64,000 nt of DNA, from assembly GCA_017483805.1 (NCBI GenBank), contig JAFUUL010000085.1, positions 1 to 64,000 on the forward strand, given 5' to 3'. Made by a program: the position numbers and the translations under genes. Every line of letters begins with the position of its first letter. The first letter of the stretch is position 1. This DNA comes from Prevotella sp. Its GTDB lineage: Bacteria; Bacteroidota; Bacteroidia; Bacteroidales; Bacteroidaceae. Of the stretch, positions 7,981-17,650 are shown piece by piece. The notes beneath the pieces were generated by a model, which saw only the letters and a program-made list of their open reading frames with translations, was not told the origin of the DNA and did no database searches.

Positions 7981-9156
7981 ATGAAAAAGATTTTCGCCCT
8001 GATTCTTGCCTGTACTATGGGTCTGACTATGACAGCACAGACCACTGCCGACGAGGTGCTCAACGTGACCCGCAAGGCCAATGACTATTTCATGGCCAAG
8101 TATGCTGACCCCACCGTGCCGACCAACTGGAAAAAGATCCGTCCGTCCAGCCTGTGGACACGTGCCGTGTACTACGAAGGCCTGATGGCGCTCTACGACA
8201 TAGACCCGCAGCAGCGCTATCTGGACTACACCGACCAGTGGGCCGACTTCCACCAGTGGACACCACGCAACGGCATCAACACCTGCGATGCCGACGACCA
8301 GTGCTGTGCCCAGACCTACCTGATTCGCTACCAGCAGACCGGCGATGAGCGAATGATGGTGAAGGTGCGCGAAAATCTGGATCACCAGATGGTGACGCCC
8401 AACGAGAAGAAGAATGCCACGGCCAAGACCGTGAGCACACAGCCATCGCTCTACGGCTGGTGGACCTGGATTGACGCTATCCAGATGGCCATGCCCATCT
8501 ATATGCAGATGTACAAGATTACAGGCGAAGCCAAGTATCGTGACCACGGCATGAAGATGTATCGCTGGAGCCGCAACGAGTGTGGTGGCGGCCTGTTCAA
8601 CCTGAAGGACGGTCTGTGGTGGCGCGATGCTGACTATGTGCCTCCCTACAAGGAGCCGGACGGCAAGGATTGCTACTGGTCGAGAGGCAACGGCTGGGTG
8701 TATGCCGCCCTGGTGCGCTGCATGAACGAACTGCCCAAGAAGGATAAGGCCTACAAGGAACTGAAGAAGGACTTCCTGATGATGAGCGAGGGCTTGAAGA
8801 AATGTCAGCGTGAGGACGGTTTCTGGAATCCCAGTCTGGTGTCGACCAACTACGCCATGCCAGAGACCAGCGGCACGGCCCTCTTCCTCTATGGCATCTG
8901 CTGGGGCATCGAGCAGGGCTACCTGAAGGCCGATGTCTATCGCCCCATAGCCGACAAGGCTTGGGAGGCCATGGTGCGTGATGCTGTCCACCCCGACGGT
9001 TTCCTGGGTTGGATGCAGGGAACAGGCAAAGACCCCTCGGCCGGACAGCCGCTGAGTTACACCCGCATTCCTGATTTTGAGGACTACGGCACTGGCTGCT
9101 TCCTGCTGGGAGCAACGGAATATTTTAAACTTTTGAAGAGTTCAAACGTCAAATAG
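7981..9156 (+). CDS. secreted GH88/GH105-family glycoside hydrolase
   Basis: The protein has 391 residues. A signal peptide (MKKIFALILACTMGLTMTAQ) is followed by an (alpha/alpha)6-barrel typical of unsaturated glucuronyl or rhamnogalacturonyl hydrolases, which cleave the 4,5-unsaturated uronic acid left by polysaccharide lyases. Supporting motifs are NTCDADDQCCAQTY (100-113, with candidate catalytic Asp), ETKY-like helices, and YWSRGNGWVYAALVRCMNE near residue 237, a hallmark of GH105-type enzymes. It probably acts in the periplasm on pectic or similar fragments. DUF1573 follows 33 nt downstream in the same unit. No SusC/SusD genes are close by, so this is not a full utilisation locus. Confidence 0.85.
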   Translation: MKKIFALILACTMGLTMTAQTTADEVLNVTRKANDYFMAKYADPTVPTNWKKIRPSSLWTRAVYYEGLMALYDIDPQQRYLDYTDQWADFHQWTPRNGINTCDADDQCCAQTYLIRYQQTGDERMMVKVRENLDHQMVTPNEKKNATAKTVSTQPSLYGWWTWIDAIQMAMPIYMQMYKITGEAKYRDHGMKMYRWSRNECGGGLFNLKDGLWWRDADYVPPYKEPDGKDCYWSRGNGWVYAALVRCMNELPKKDKAYKELKKDFLMMSEGLKKCQREDGFWNPSLVSTNYAMPETSGTALFLYGICWGIEQGYLKADVYRPIADKAWEAMVRDAVHPDGFLGWMQGTGKDPSAGQPLSYTRIPDFEDYGTGCFLLGATEYFKLLKSSNVK

Positions 9157-9189
9157 GTGTAGAATCATTAAAATAAAAAGACCGTAAAT

Positions 9190-9579
9190 ATGAAGAAACT
9201 GTTACTTTTAACCATGATGCTGCTCGGCGGAATGACATTTGCCATGGCTCAGAAGCAGGCTGAGATTAAGTTCGACAAGGTGACGCACAACTTCGGCTCG
9301 TTCTCAGAGAAGGAGCCTGTAGTCAGTTGCATCTTCACGTTCGAGAATGTGGGAGAGACGCCGCTGGTCATCAACCAGGCCATCGCCTCCTGTGGCTGCA
9401 CGGTGCCCGAATACACCAAAGACCCCATCAAGCCGGGTGAGAAGGGCCAAATCAAAGTGACCTACAATGGTACAGGCAAATACCCCGGACACTTCAAGAA
9501 GTCTATCACCGTCAGAACGAACGGTGTCGTTGAGATGACTCGCCTCTACATTGAAGGTGACATGGAAGAAGCGAAATGA
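9190..9579 (+). CDS. DUF1573 secreted protein
   Basis: The protein has 129 residues: a signal peptide (MKKLLLLTMMLLGGMTFAMA) and one DUF1573 domain with an immunoglobulin-like beta pattern. Diagnostic residues are HNFGSFSEKEPVV, FENVGETPLVINQAIASCGC and the two cysteines of SCGCT. The family is widespread and exported in Bacteroidetes; its molecular role is unknown. It lies 33 nt after the GH88/105 gene without a promoter of its own, so the two are probably co-transcribed. A strong terminator hairpin follows. Confidence 0.85.
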   Translation: MKKLLLLTMMLLGGMTFAMAQKQAEIKFDKVTHNFGSFSEKEPVVSCIFTFENVGETPLVINQAIASCGCTVPEYTKDPIKPGEKGQIKVTYNGTGKYPGHFKKSITVRTNGVVEMTRLYIEGDMEEAK

Positions 9580-9600
9580 AAAAAGAATGGGTGATAATAA

Positions 9601-9632
9601 AAATAAAGGTGGTCTGTCGACCACCTTTATTT
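9601..9632. terminator. bidirectional terminator between DUF1573 gene and rny
   Basis: AAATAAAGGTGGTC (9601-9614) and GACCACCTTTATTT (9619-9632) are perfect 14-nt complements around a 4-nt loop. The right arm reaches into the rny stop codon (9631-9633). A/T-rich flanks on both sides fit use in both directions. Confidence 0.85.
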
Positions 9633-11169
9633 ATTTTGCATAAGCAACGCTTCGCGTCTCGCGGATGACCGTGATCTTCACTTGTCCGGGATAGGTCATC
9701 TCATTCTGAATCTTTGTGGCAATCTCGCCGCTGAGAGCCTCAGTCTCGGCATCGTCCATCTTGTCGGCACCGACGATGACACGCAGTTCGCGACCTGCCT
9801 GGATGGCGTAGGTCTTGGTGACGCCGGGATAACTCATGGCGATGGCCTCGAGGTCGTTCAGACGCTTGATGTAAGCCTCAACAATTTCACGACGGGCACC
9901 GGGACGGGCACCGCTGATGGCATCGCAGACCTGAACGATGGGGGCCAGCAACGTCTGCATCTCCATCTCATCGTGGTGGGCACCGATGGCATTGCAGATA
10001 TCGGGCTTCTCCTTATATTTCTCTGCAATCTTGGCTCCATAGAGAGCGTGGGGCATCTCGCTCTCCTCATCGGGCACCTTGCCGATGTCGTGCAACAGAC
10101 CGGCACGCTTGGCTTTCTTGGGATTCAGGCCCAACTCTGAGGCCATGACTGCACAGAGGTTGGCAGTCTCACGGGCATGCTGCAGCAGGTTCTGACCATA
10201 ACTGCTACGATACTTCATCTTACCGATGATGCGCACCAGTTCGGGATGCAAGCCATGAATGCCCAAGTCGATGGCGGTTCGCTTGCCTGTCTCGATAATC
10301 TCGTTCTCCAACTGCTTCTTCACCTTGGCCACCACTTCCTCGATACGGGCAGGGTGGATGCGGCCGTCGCTGACCAACTGGTGGAGAGCCAGACGACATA
10401 CCTCACGACGAACAGGGTCAAAACCAGAAATGACGATAGCCTCGGGAGTGTCGTCGACCACAATCTCAACGCCGCAGGCAGCCTCAAGTGCACGGATGTT
10501 GCGGCCCTCACGACCAATGACGCGACCCTTCACATCATCGTTTTCAATGTGGAAGACAGAGACGCTGTTCTCAATAGCCGTCTCGGTGGCCACACGCTGG
10601 ATGGTCTGGATGACTATCTTTTTGGCCTGAGCATTGGCGTTGAGTTTTGCCTCGTCCATGATCTCGTTGATGTAACTGGCGGCCTGCGTCTTGGCCTCGT
10701 CCTTCAGCGACTCCACCAGACGATTGCGTGCCTCCTCGGCACTCAGTCCAGAGAGTTCCTCCAGTTTCTCACGCTCTTTCTGCTGCATCTTGCCCAGTTC
10801 GTCCTGCTTGAGTGCCAGTGCCTTCTTCTCGTTGTCGATACGCTGCTGCTGGTTGTCCAGATCGTTCTTACGACGACCCAGTTCATCCTGACGCTGATTG
10901 AGCGAAATCTCGCGCTGCTTCAGACGGTTCTCGCTCTGCTGGATGTGCTGGTTGCGCTGCTGCACCTCCTTCTCCAGTTCGCTCTTCTTGTTCAGGAACT
11001 TCTCCTTGACTTCAAGCAGTTTTTTCTCCTTGATGACCTCTGCCTCCTTCTCGGCGGCATCAACCATCGCATTGTATTTCCCCTTGACAACCTTGAGGAA
11101 AATGAAATATCCGCACGCCACTCCTATAGCAAGAGAGGCTACGGCAACTATCACATAAATTAATACCAT
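9631..11169 (-). CDS. rny: ribonuclease Y
   Basis: This membrane-anchored endoribonuclease starts mRNA decay. At 512 residues it has the normal length. One N-terminal membrane segment (about 3-25, [20 protein letters not shown]) is followed by a long charged coiled coil to about 160, rich in Glu, Lys and Gln. A KH RNA-binding domain comes next ([20 protein letters not shown] near 215), and then the HD catalytic domain with [14 protein letters not shown] near residue 360. It lies 32 nt after zapA in the same orientation, so zapA, the upstream coiled-coil gene and rny are probably one operon. Confidence 0.97.
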   Translation of the reverse strand: MVLIYVIVAVASLAIGVACGYFIFLKVVKGKYNAMVDAAEKEAEVIKEKKLLEVKEKFLNKKSELEKEVQQRNQHIQQSENRLKQREISLNQRQDELGRRKNDLDNQQQRIDNEKKALALKQDELGKMQQKEREKLEELSGLSAEEARNRLVESLKDEAKTQAASYINEIMDEAKLNANAQAKKIVIQTIQRVATETAIENSVSVFHIENDDVKGRVIGREGRNIRALEAACGVEIVVDDTPEAIVISGFDPVRREVCRLALHQLVSDGRIHPARIEEVVAKVKKQLENEIIETGKRTAIDLGIHGLHPELVRIIGKMKYRSSYGQNLLQHARETANLCAVMASELGLNPKKAKRAGLLHDIGKVPDEESEMPHALYGAKIAEKYKEKPDICNAIGAHHDEMEMQTLLAPIVQVCDAISGARPGARREIVEAYIKRLNDLEAIAMSYPGVTKTYAIQAGRELRVIVGADKMDDAETEALSGEIATKIQNEMTYPGQVKITVIRETRSVAYAK

Positions 11170-11201
11170 AAATTATATATATAATGTTAATACTCTTCTC
11201 A

Positions 11202-11522
11202 CTATTTCATCGCCTCTTCAATCTCGGAAGTCAACTGTGAGAGAATATTATCATAAGGAGTCGTATCGTTCTTACCCATCTCCTTCTCATACCGCAGCGC
11301 AATCTCGATGAGCGTCATCAGCGCGATGGTATGGTCACTCTTGCGCCCCTTGTAAGCCTGTGCATAGGCTCCATAGCGCTCAGAGATGAGTTTGGCGGCA
11401 GCACGATAGTACTCCTCATCAGCACGATTGTGGAGCACCATTGCAATCTCTTCGTCGTAGACGTGCAACCTTATATTGAGTTTACTATCCTCTGGCATTT
11501 CTCTTCCGTTACTTCTCGTCAC
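11202..11522 (-). CDS. zapA: cell division protein ZapA
   Basis: The protein has 106 residues, normal for ZapA, which bundles FtsZ filaments at midcell. The N-terminal segment LNIRLHVYDEEIAMVLHNRA and the following YYRAAAKLISERYGAYAQAY match the family; the C-terminal half is a coiled coil (LMTLIEIALRYEKEMGK). Its start overlaps the end of the upstream coiled-coil gene by 14 nt, suggesting translational coupling, and rny follows 32 nt later. Confidence 0.88.
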   Translation of the reverse strand: MTRSNGREMPEDSKLNIRLHVYDEEIAMVLHNRADEEYYRAAAKLISERYGAYAQAYKGRKSDHTIALMTLIEIALRYEKEMGKNDTTPYDNILSQLTSEIEEAMK

Positions 11523-11805
11523 TCAGGACGGCAATGCATTTGTTCACCTCGCGTATCAGATGAGCCAGGCGGTCCTTGGCATCCTTCAGGTCGCCATCGG
11601 ATATTTCCAGCATCCGCGCCATCTTCAACGACTGGTAGTCACGCTCTTTCTGAGCCAGTTCTGCCTCGAGCCTTGCTATTTTCTGCTCGTTCTCCTCAAG
11701 CATCGCATACAACTCCTCATTCTCCTTCTTCACTTCCTGAAAACGGAGAATCATCTGCCGTACACGTGTCTGGAACGTGGCTAAAACCTTCTCATTCTGA
11801 GTCAT
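11509..11805 (-). CDS. small coiled-coil protein upstream of zapA
   Basis: The protein has 98 residues, almost entirely predicted coiled coil: RFQEVKKENEELYAMLEENE followed by QKIARLEAELAQKERDYQSL. A less charged end reads DRLAHLIREVNKCIAVL. I do not recognise a named family. Its size, coiled-coil nature and coupling to zapA suggest a ZapB-like or other ZapA partner, but that is inference from position. A -7 box lies at 11824-11831, so this is the first gene of the operon. Confidence 0.75.
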   Translation of the reverse strand: MTQNEKVLATFQTRVRQMILRFQEVKKENEELYAMLEENEQKIARLEAELAQKERDYQSLKMARMLEISDGDLKDAKDRLAHLIREVNKCIAVLSDEK

Positions 11806-11823
11806 GGCTAAACTTTTACTTTA

Positions 11824-11831
11824 CAAAGGTA
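11824..11831 (-). promoter_or_regulatory. -7 box for the coiled-coil/zapA/rny operon
   Basis: The minus strand reads TACCTTTG, 18 nt before the start codon. No clear -33 box. Confidence 0.55.
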
Positions 11832-11884
11832 GGCAAAATTCAGTAAATAGCCCACCCTTATGCCACATATTTAATATTTATTAA

Positions 11885-12514
11885 TCATTTATCGTCCGTT
11901 TGCGGCTGTTTTTCCTTCTTTGCCAGCATCACGACACGATAAGTGAAGTCGGTGACCCATTTCTCGCTGAAGCCCAGCCGCTTGTTGTATTCACGCACGG
12001 CAACCACCGTCTTCAGCACGCCCGCATCCTTGTAGTCGTTCTTCGTGAAGATATCGTGGATGGTCTTCTCCGTCATCGAGTAGATGGTCTTCTTGAAGAT
12101 GCTGGGCAGGCGCAATTTAAACTTCATCAGATTGCTGGTCAGCATCATCACATCCTGCACAAAAGCCTGGAACTGAAGCAGATATGTCTGCACATCCTGA
12201 ATCTTCTTACAGCGGCGGTGGATGCTCTGGTCAATCTCCTTGAAGAACTGGTCATCCATGTCATACATCTCCTTGAGCATCTTCTTGCAACGGGCTTTTT
12301 CGCCGATACCCAGTTTGCCACCCTGAGTCGGCACACGGAGCGTGGTCTTAAAAATGCGCAGGTCGGGCAGCGCATTCAAGTTCGTGATACCAAGGTCGGC
12401 CGCCATGACAGCCTGAAAATATACGCGGATAAGGGTCATGAAGTCCTCCATCCCCCCCACTTTTGTCTCTGTTTCAGCCGACTTGCGGCCAAATATTTTC
12501 TGTAATATTCCCAT
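11885..12514 (-). CDS. conserved-looking cytoplasmic protein of unknown function
   Basis: The protein has 209 residues from M at 12514 (MGILQKIFGRKSAETE). A start 15 codons further upstream is open but would lie on or before the expected transcription start, because the -7 box sits at 12535-12542. No family is recognised. The protein is basic and mostly helical, with several Lys-rich stretches (GEKARCKKMLKEMYDMDDQF, then DVQTYLLQFQAFVQDVMMLT). There is no signal peptide or membrane segment. It stands alone, divergent from rmlA, and no function can be inferred from context. Confidence 0.7.
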   Translation of the reverse strand: MGILQKIFGRKSAETETKVGGMEDFMTLIRVYFQAVMAADLGITNLNALPDLRIFKTTLRVPTQGGKLGIGEKARCKKMLKEMYDMDDQFFKEIDQSIHRRCKKIQDVQTYLLQFQAFVQDVMMLTSNLMKFKLRLPSIFKKTIYSMTEKTIHDIFTKNDYKDAGVLKTVVAVREYNKRLGFSEKWVTDFTYRVVMLAKKEKQPQTDDK

Positions 12515-12534
12515 AGTTTTACTCTTTTGGGCTG

Positions 12535-12542
12535 CAAAGTTA
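12535..12542 (-). promoter_or_regulatory. -7 box for the 11885-12514 gene
   Basis: The minus strand reads TAACTTTG followed by CAGCCC, the extended form seen at several promoters in the window. It sets the start at 12514 rather than 12559. Confidence 0.65.
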
Positions 12543-12606
12543 CACTTTTTTATTGACATTCTAATATTTTTAAGAACAAAAAAGACTATAAAAGAAAAAA
12601 AAGTCG

Positions 12607-12614
12607 TACCTTTG
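12607..12614 (+). promoter_or_regulatory. -7 box for the rmlA-wza-wzz operon
   Basis: GTACCTTTGCACCC holds TACCTTTG at 12607-12614, 28 nt before the rmlA ATG. The -33 region is purine-rich and lacks a clear TTG. Confidence 0.6.
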
Positions 12615-12642
12615 CACCCTGTAAAACGCTATAGCACTAATT

Positions 12643-13521
12643 ATGAAAGGAATTGTTTTGGCTGGCGGAAGCGGCACACGCCTCTACCCTATTACCAAAG
12701 GTATCAGCAAGCAGTTGATTCCTATTTTCGATAAGCCGATGATCTATTATCCGATCTCGGCGCTCATGCTGGCTGGCATCAGGGAGATACTGATTATCTC
12801 TACGCCCTACGACCTGCCCGGTTTCCGCAGACTGCTGGGAGACGGCAGCGAACTGGGCGTGCACTTCGAGTATGCCGAGCAACCCTCGCCCGACGGCCTG
12901 GCCCAAGCCTTCATCATTGGTGAGGAGTTCATTGGCGATGATTGCGCTTGCCTTGTGTTGGGCGACAACATTTTCTATGGTTCCGGCTTCACCGGCTTGT
13001 TGAAAGAAAGCGTGGACAATGCGGAAAAGAACGGGCTGGCTACAGTCTTTGGCTACTATGTGAACGACCCAGAGCGCTACGGCGTTGCCGAATTCGACAA
13101 GGACGGGAACTGCCTGAGCATCGAGGAGAAGCCAGAGCATCCGAAGTCCAACTATGCCGTCGTGGGTCTCTACTTCTACCCCAACAGTGTGGTTGAAATT
13201 GCCAAGAACATCAAGCCCAGTGCACGTGGCGAACTGGAGATTACCACCGTCAATCAGGAATACTTGGCCCAAAAGAAACTGAAGGTGCAGACCCTGCAGC
13301 GTGGTTTTGCATGGCTGGACACCGGCACCCACGACTCACTGGCCGAGGCATCCACGTTTATCGAAGTCATTGAGAAGCGCCAGGGCCTGAAAGTGGCTTG
13401 TCTGGAAGAGATTGCCTTCAAGCGGGGTTGGATCGACCGCGAGCAATTGAAGGAACTGGCCAAGCCCATGTTGAAGAACGGCTACGGCCAGTACCTGTTA
13501 CAGTTGGCTGAAGAGAAATAG
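12643..13521 (+). CDS. rmlA: glucose-1-phosphate thymidylyltransferase
   Basis: The enzyme makes dTDP-glucose from dTTP and glucose-1-phosphate, the first step toward dTDP-rhamnose and other deoxysugars. It has 292 residues, the standard length. The nucleotide loop is [13 protein letters not shown] (6-18) followed by the K of SKQL. Further hallmarks are [35 protein letters not shown] and GVAEFD. It heads an operon with the first wza/wzz pair (37-nt gap). rmlB, rmlC and rmlD are not in the window, so the final sugar is inferred. A rhamnosyltransferase-like enzyme at 33691 fits rhamnose use. Confidence 0.96.
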   Translation: MKGIVLAGGSGTRLYPITKGISKQLIPIFDKPMIYYPISALMLAGIREILIISTPYDLPGFRRLLGDGSELGVHFEYAEQPSPDGLAQAFIIGEEFIGDDCACLVLGDNIFYGSGFTGLLKESVDNAEKNGLATVFGYYVNDPERYGVAEFDKDGNCLSIEEKPEHPKSNYAVVGLYFYPNSVVEIAKNIKPSARGELEITTVNQEYLAQKKLKVQTLQRGFAWLDTGTHDSLAEASTFIEVIEKRQGLKVACLEEIAFKRGWIDREQLKELAKPMLKNGYGQYLLQLAEEK

Positions 13522-13558
13522 TAAAAGAAAGATATTTATATAATATTAAGGTGTAATA

Positions 13559-16024
13559 ATGAGAAAGTATATAGTTTCTTTTATCCTGTTGCTGTGCTGC
13601 TCAATTCAGGTCATGGCTCAGGGAATGAGCGATGACCAGGTGCTTCAATTCATTGCCAGTGAAAAGAAGGCTGGCAGAAGCGAGAGTCAGATTGCGACAA
13701 AACTGATCCAGAAAGGTGTAACAATGGAGCAGTTTCGCCGCTTGCGCAATCAATACGACAAACAGATAACCGACCGAGGTCTCAACAAGGCTGCCGACGG
13801 TGCTATGCGCATGGCTTCTGACCGAATGAAGGGCAATAGCGACGGTACAACCTCACAGGAACTCACCACTGCCAAGGAAGGAACCACGGGTGAAGTCTAT
13901 GCAGATGCTCAGGAAGATGTGGCTGACGCAGAACGTGAAGTGAAAGCCACGCAGGGCACAGCCCCCGATGCTCAGGGTAAGCGTGTCTTCGGCCGCAACA
14001 TCTTCAGTCAGGCCAATCCCAGTTTCCAGCCCAACTTCAACATGCCGATTCCAGACACCTACGTCTTGGGCCCTGGTGACCAGGTGGTTGTCGACATCTA
14101 CGGTGCCTCGCAAGAGACGCAGGTGCTTACCATTGCTGCCGACGGAACAGTCAGTGTGCCTGTCTATGGCCCGATCTACCTCAGTGGATTAACAGTTGCC
14201 GATGCCCAGAACAAGTTACGCGCTACCATTGGCTCGCAATATCAGACTAGCAGCATGAAGGTGACTGTGAGCAACACACGAACCATACAAGTCAATCTGA
14301 TGGGCGAGGTGAGAGCACCGGGTACCTATCACCTCTCGTCGTTTGCCAACGTCTTCTATGCCCTCTACAGGGCCGGCGGCGTCAGTTCACTGGGAACGCT
14401 GCGCAACATTCAGGTTTATCGCAACGGCAGGCTCATCACTGTCGTCGACCTCTATAAGTTTATTCTTGAAGGCCGTCTGGCTGGAAACATCACCCTGCAG
14501 GACAACGACCTTATCATGGTGCCCACCTATGAGTGTCTGGTCGGTGTCACAGGCAACGTGAAGCGCCCCATGTTCTACGAGATGCGCAAAGACGAGACCG
14601 TGGCCACGCTTATCAACTATGCCGGTGGATTCTTGGGCGATGCCCACAAGTCTTCGGTACGCCTGGTACGCCAGACGGGTGAACGCTATCAGGTGTACAA
14701 CATCAACGAGTTTGATATGTCGTCCTTCAAGATTGACGATGGCGATGCGATCTCCGTTGACGGCATGATCAACCGTTTCGAGAATATGGTAGAGATCAAG
14801 GGTGCCGTGTTCCGTCCCGGCCAGTTCCATCTGGGTGATAGAGTGAACAGCGTGAAGACGCTGATTGAAGCCGCCGATGGACTCACAGAAGACGCATTCA
14901 CTGGCCACGCCGTGATTCACCGCCTGAAGGAAGACCGCACGCTCACCGTCCTTCCAGTCAACGTGCAGGGCATTATAGACGGCACGACCCCCGACATACC
15001 CCTTCAGAACGAAGACGTGGTATTCATCCCCACAGAGAAAGAACTCCGCATGGAGCGCACGTTCACTATCTCTGGAGCCGTGATGAGCCCTGGTCCCTAT
15101 GAATATGCAGACAACACAACCATCGAGGATCTCATTGTGATGGCCGGCGGACTGCGTGATGAAGCATCGCTAATGCGCGTCGAAGTGAGCCGCGTGCTGC
15201 GTGACCCAAAGGCAACAAAGAAGTCGGACAAATATGCGGAGAAGTTCCACTTCGACCTGAAAGACGGCCTGGTCATCGACAACGAACGCAAGTTCCTACT
15301 GCAGCCCTACGACCATGTCACGATTTACAGCAGCCCTGTATTCAATCAGACACGCTTGGTGACCGTAACCGGTGAAGTAAACTGGGAAGGCACAGTAGCC
15401 ATGGAACAGAAGAGCACCCGCTTAAGCGATGTTATTGAAATGGCTGGCGGCCTGACAGAGCACGCTTACCTGAGAGGTGCCTCACTGACCAGACTTATGA
15501 GTGACGAAGAGCGGGTACGCAGAAGAGCCACCTTGGAGGCTGTACGCCAGATTCTCACAGAGAAAGGCGACTCAGTGACCTATGCAAAACTCGACTTAGA
15601 CAACTATTACCCCGTCTACATTGACTTGGAGAAAGCCATCAACGATCCTGAATCGGATGCCAACATTCAGTTGCGTGAGGGTGACCGCATCTATGTTCCT
15701 GAGTATGATCCAATTGTACGTGTTTCTGGCGACGTGATGTTCCCCAACACGCTATTCTACGAGGCTGGAAAAGACTATAAATACTATGTCAACGAAGCCG
15801 GCGGCTTCGGCCACCGCGCCAAGAAGTCGAAGACATTCATTGTCTATCAGAATGGCCGTGCCCTCCTGACGAAGAAAGGGGCGAAACCTGAGCCAGGATG
15901 CGAGATAGTGGTTGTCAGCAAGAAGCGTAGGCAGCCGTTCAACCTCGGCACTGCGACAAGCGCTTTGACAGGTTTGACTAGCGTGGCTGCCATCATTGCC
16001 GCCATATCCTCCTTGACAAAATAA
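13559..16024 (+). CDS. Wza-type outer-membrane polysaccharide exporter (SLBB), first copy
   Basis: The protein has 821 residues. A signal peptide (1-20) is followed by a helical N-terminal module near MSDDQVLQFIASEKKAG and KLIQKGVTMEQFRRLRNQ, also present in the second copy. The Poly_export motif YVLGPGDQVVVDIYGA begins at residue 168. Several SLBB repeats follow, each with a G-V/E-V-x-x-P-G core (MGEVRAPGTYHLSSFANVFY, then IKGAVFRPGQFHLGD, then SGAVMSPGPYEYADNTTIED). It is far longer than E. coli Wza (379 residues), as is usual in Bacteroidetes, where extra SLBB units are added. The last residues (TATSALTGLTSVAAIIAAIS) are hydrophobic. It lies between rmlA and wzz. Confidence 0.9.
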   Translation: MRKYIVSFILLLCCSIQVMAQGMSDDQVLQFIASEKKAGRSESQIATKLIQKGVTMEQFRRLRNQYDKQITDRGLNKAADGAMRMASDRMKGNSDGTTSQELTTAKEGTTGEVYADAQEDVADAEREVKATQGTAPDAQGKRVFGRNIFSQANPSFQPNFNMPIPDTYVLGPGDQVVVDIYGASQETQVLTIAADGTVSVPVYGPIYLSGLTVADAQNKLRATIGSQYQTSSMKVTVSNTRTIQVNLMGEVRAPGTYHLSSFANVFYALYRAGGVSSLGTLRNIQVYRNGRLITVVDLYKFILEGRLAGNITLQDNDLIMVPTYECLVGVTGNVKRPMFYEMRKDETVATLINYAGGFLGDAHKSSVRLVRQTGERYQVYNINEFDMSSFKIDDGDAISVDGMINRFENMVEIKGAVFRPGQFHLGDRVNSVKTLIEAADGLTEDAFTGHAVIHRLKEDRTLTVLPVNVQGIIDGTTPDIPLQNEDVVFIPTEKELRMERTFTISGAVMSPGPYEYADNTTIEDLIVMAGGLRDEASLMRVEVSRVLRDPKATKKSDKYAEKFHFDLKDGLVIDNERKFLLQPYDHVTIYSSPVFNQTRLVTVTGEVNWEGTVAMEQKSTRLSDVIEMAGGLTEHAYLRGASLTRLMSDEERVRRRATLEAVRQILTEKGDSVTYAKLDLDNYYPVYIDLEKAINDPESDANIQLREGDRIYVPEYDPIVRVSGDVMFPNTLFYEAGKDYKYYVNEAGGFGHRAKKSKTFIVYQNGRALLTKKGAKPEPGCEIVVVSKKRRQPFNLGTATSALTGLTSVAAIIAAISSLTK

Positions 16025-16040
16025 CCCAAACAGAACAATT

Positions 16041-17195
16041 ATGTCAGAAGAAAACAAGAATATCGTGAAAGAAGAGAAGGAGAATTCCTTCGACTTCAAA
16101 AAGATATGGTTTGACCTGCTCAAGCACAAGAAGTTGTTCTACAAGGTGCTCCCTATCGCCCTTGTACTGGCTGCCATCTATGCTTTAAGCCTGCCCAACT
16201 ACTACAACTGTACGGTGAAACTGTCACCAGAGTTGTCTACCAGTTCCAGAGGATCCAGCGGCCTGGCTGCTTTGGCCAGCAACTTTGGTCTGAATCTGGG
16301 ACGTAGTTCCGGCACGGCAGGCATGGGCACGGAAGCCCTGTTCCCCACCCTCTATCCCGATCTGATGAACTCGACCGACTTCAAGACGAGCCTGTTCCCT
16401 GTCATGATCACTCTGGAGTCTAAGGAGAAGGGCGACTCCATTCGCCACATGACCTACTACGACTACCTGAAGACAGAACAGAAGTCGCCGTGGTGGAGCA
16501 GCATCGTTGGTGCCCCCAAGAAGTTTATCGGCTTCATCACTTCACTGTTCAAAGAGAAAAAGGAAGAAGAGGTTGAAAAGCCATTCGATCCTTTCCGCCT
16601 GACGAAAGAACAGACTGCCATCGCAAAGGCTATCAATGGCAGAGTGGTATGCGAAGTAGACAAGAAGACCATGGTTATCACTATCAGCGTCACAGACCAG
16701 AATCCTCTGGTGTGTGCCACCATTGCCGACTCGGTGAAAACACGCCTGCAGGACTTCATCACCGACTACCGTACCAGCAAAGTGCGCGTAGACCTGGAAT
16801 ACAACAAAAAGATTTTTGCAGAGACAAAAGAACGCTATGAAGAGGCACGCCAGAGATACTCTGAGTATATGGATGCCAATCACAACATCATTCTCTACAC
16901 TCAGCGCCAAAAGCAGACTGACTTGGAGAACGAACTGCAACTGCAGTACAATGCCTATCTGCAGGTGGCCTCAGCACTGCAAGCCGCCGAAGCCAAAGTG
17001 CAAGAAGAGACGCCAGCATTCACCACTCTTCAGAGAGCAACCGTTCCCATCGTGAAAGCCGGCCCCAGCCGCGCAAAGATCTGTCTCATCTGGCTGTTCC
17101 TCGCATTCCTGGGCACCACCGTCTACGTGCTCTACAAAGAGGGCGACCTGAAGGCATTGCTTGGCATGGGAGATAATGGTCAAGACGAAGACTAA
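16041..17195 (+). CDS. Wzz-type chain-length determinant, first copy
   Basis: The protein has 384 residues in an inner-membrane co-polymerase arrangement. Membrane segment 1 is near 34-57 (LFYKVLPIALVLAAIYAL), a large periplasmic part with a long coiled coil occupies the middle (IFAETKERYEEARQRYSEYM), and membrane segment 2 is near 350-368 (ICLIWLFLAFLGTTVYVLY). The Wzz signature around the second segment (PIVKAGPSRAK) is present. There is no C-terminal tyrosine kinase domain. It starts 16 nt after the exporter gene and ends before a strong terminator. It should set polymer length together with the exporter. Confidence 0.88.
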   Translation: MSEENKNIVKEEKENSFDFKKIWFDLLKHKKLFYKVLPIALVLAAIYALSLPNYYNCTVKLSPELSTSSRGSSGLAALASNFGLNLGRSSGTAGMGTEALFPTLYPDLMNSTDFKTSLFPVMITLESKEKGDSIRHMTYYDYLKTEQKSPWWSSIVGAPKKFIGFITSLFKEKKEEEVEKPFDPFRLTKEQTAIAKAINGRVVCEVDKKTMVITISVTDQNPLVCATIADSVKTRLQDFITDYRTSKVRVDLEYNKKIFAETKERYEEARQRYSEYMDANHNIILYTQRQKQTDLENELQLQYNAYLQVASALQAAEAKVQEETPAFTTLQRATVPIVKAGPSRAKICLIWLFLAFLGTTVYVLYKEGDLKALLGMGDNGQDED

Positions 17196-17213
17196 CTAAT
17201 AATTCGACAAACA

Positions 17214-17254
17214 ATTGGGCTGCGCATCATTCGATACGCAGCCCAATGTTTTTT
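17214..17254 (+). terminator. intrinsic terminator after the first wza/wzz operon
   Basis: ATTGGGCTGCG (17214-17224) pairs with CGCAGCCCAAT (17237-17247) around a 12-nt loop and is followed by GTTTTTT. Confidence 0.9.
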
Positions 17255-17269
17255 AAACAGACGAATGTC

Positions 17270-17614
17270 TTACTTCACTTTCTCGACGATAGCCTTGAAA
17301 GCCTCGGGGTTGTTCAGGGCAAGGTCGGCGAGAACCTTGCGGTTGATCTCGATACCAGCCTTTGCCAGAGCACCCATCAACTTCGAGTAACTCAAACCCT
17401 CCAGACGGGCAGCAGCGTTGATACGCTGAATCCACAGAGCGCGGAAGTTACGCTTCTTGTTACGACGATCGCGATAAGCATAAGTCAGACCCTTCTCCCA
17501 GGTGTTCTTTGCTACTGTCCAAACATTCTTGCGGGCTCCAAAGTAACCGCGAGTAAGTTTCAGGATTCTCTTACGTTTTGCTCTTGATGCAACGTGATTT
17601 ACTGATCTTGGCAT
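17270..17614 (-). CDS. rplT: 50S ribosomal protein L20
   Basis: The protein has 114 residues and binds 23S rRNA early in large-subunit assembly. The sequence is unmistakable: [20 protein letters not shown], then [20 protein letters not shown], then [20 protein letters not shown]. It follows rpmI by 36 nt in the usual infC-rpmI-rplT order. The convergent wzz terminator lies 16 nt beyond its stop. Confidence 0.98.
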   Translation of the reverse strand: MPRSVNHVASRAKRKRILKLTRGYFGARKNVWTVAKNTWEKGLTYAYRDRRNKKRNFRALWIQRINAAARLEGLSYSKLMGALAKAGIEINRKVLADLALNNPEAFKAIVEKVK

Positions 17615-17650
17615 AGTTTTCTGTACTTTAAATGTTAGACAATAGGTTAA

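Noticed and set aside
12515..12559. Upstream start for the 11885 gene
   Set aside because: The -7 box at 12535-12542 lies inside this stretch, so the extra 15 codons would not be transcribed.
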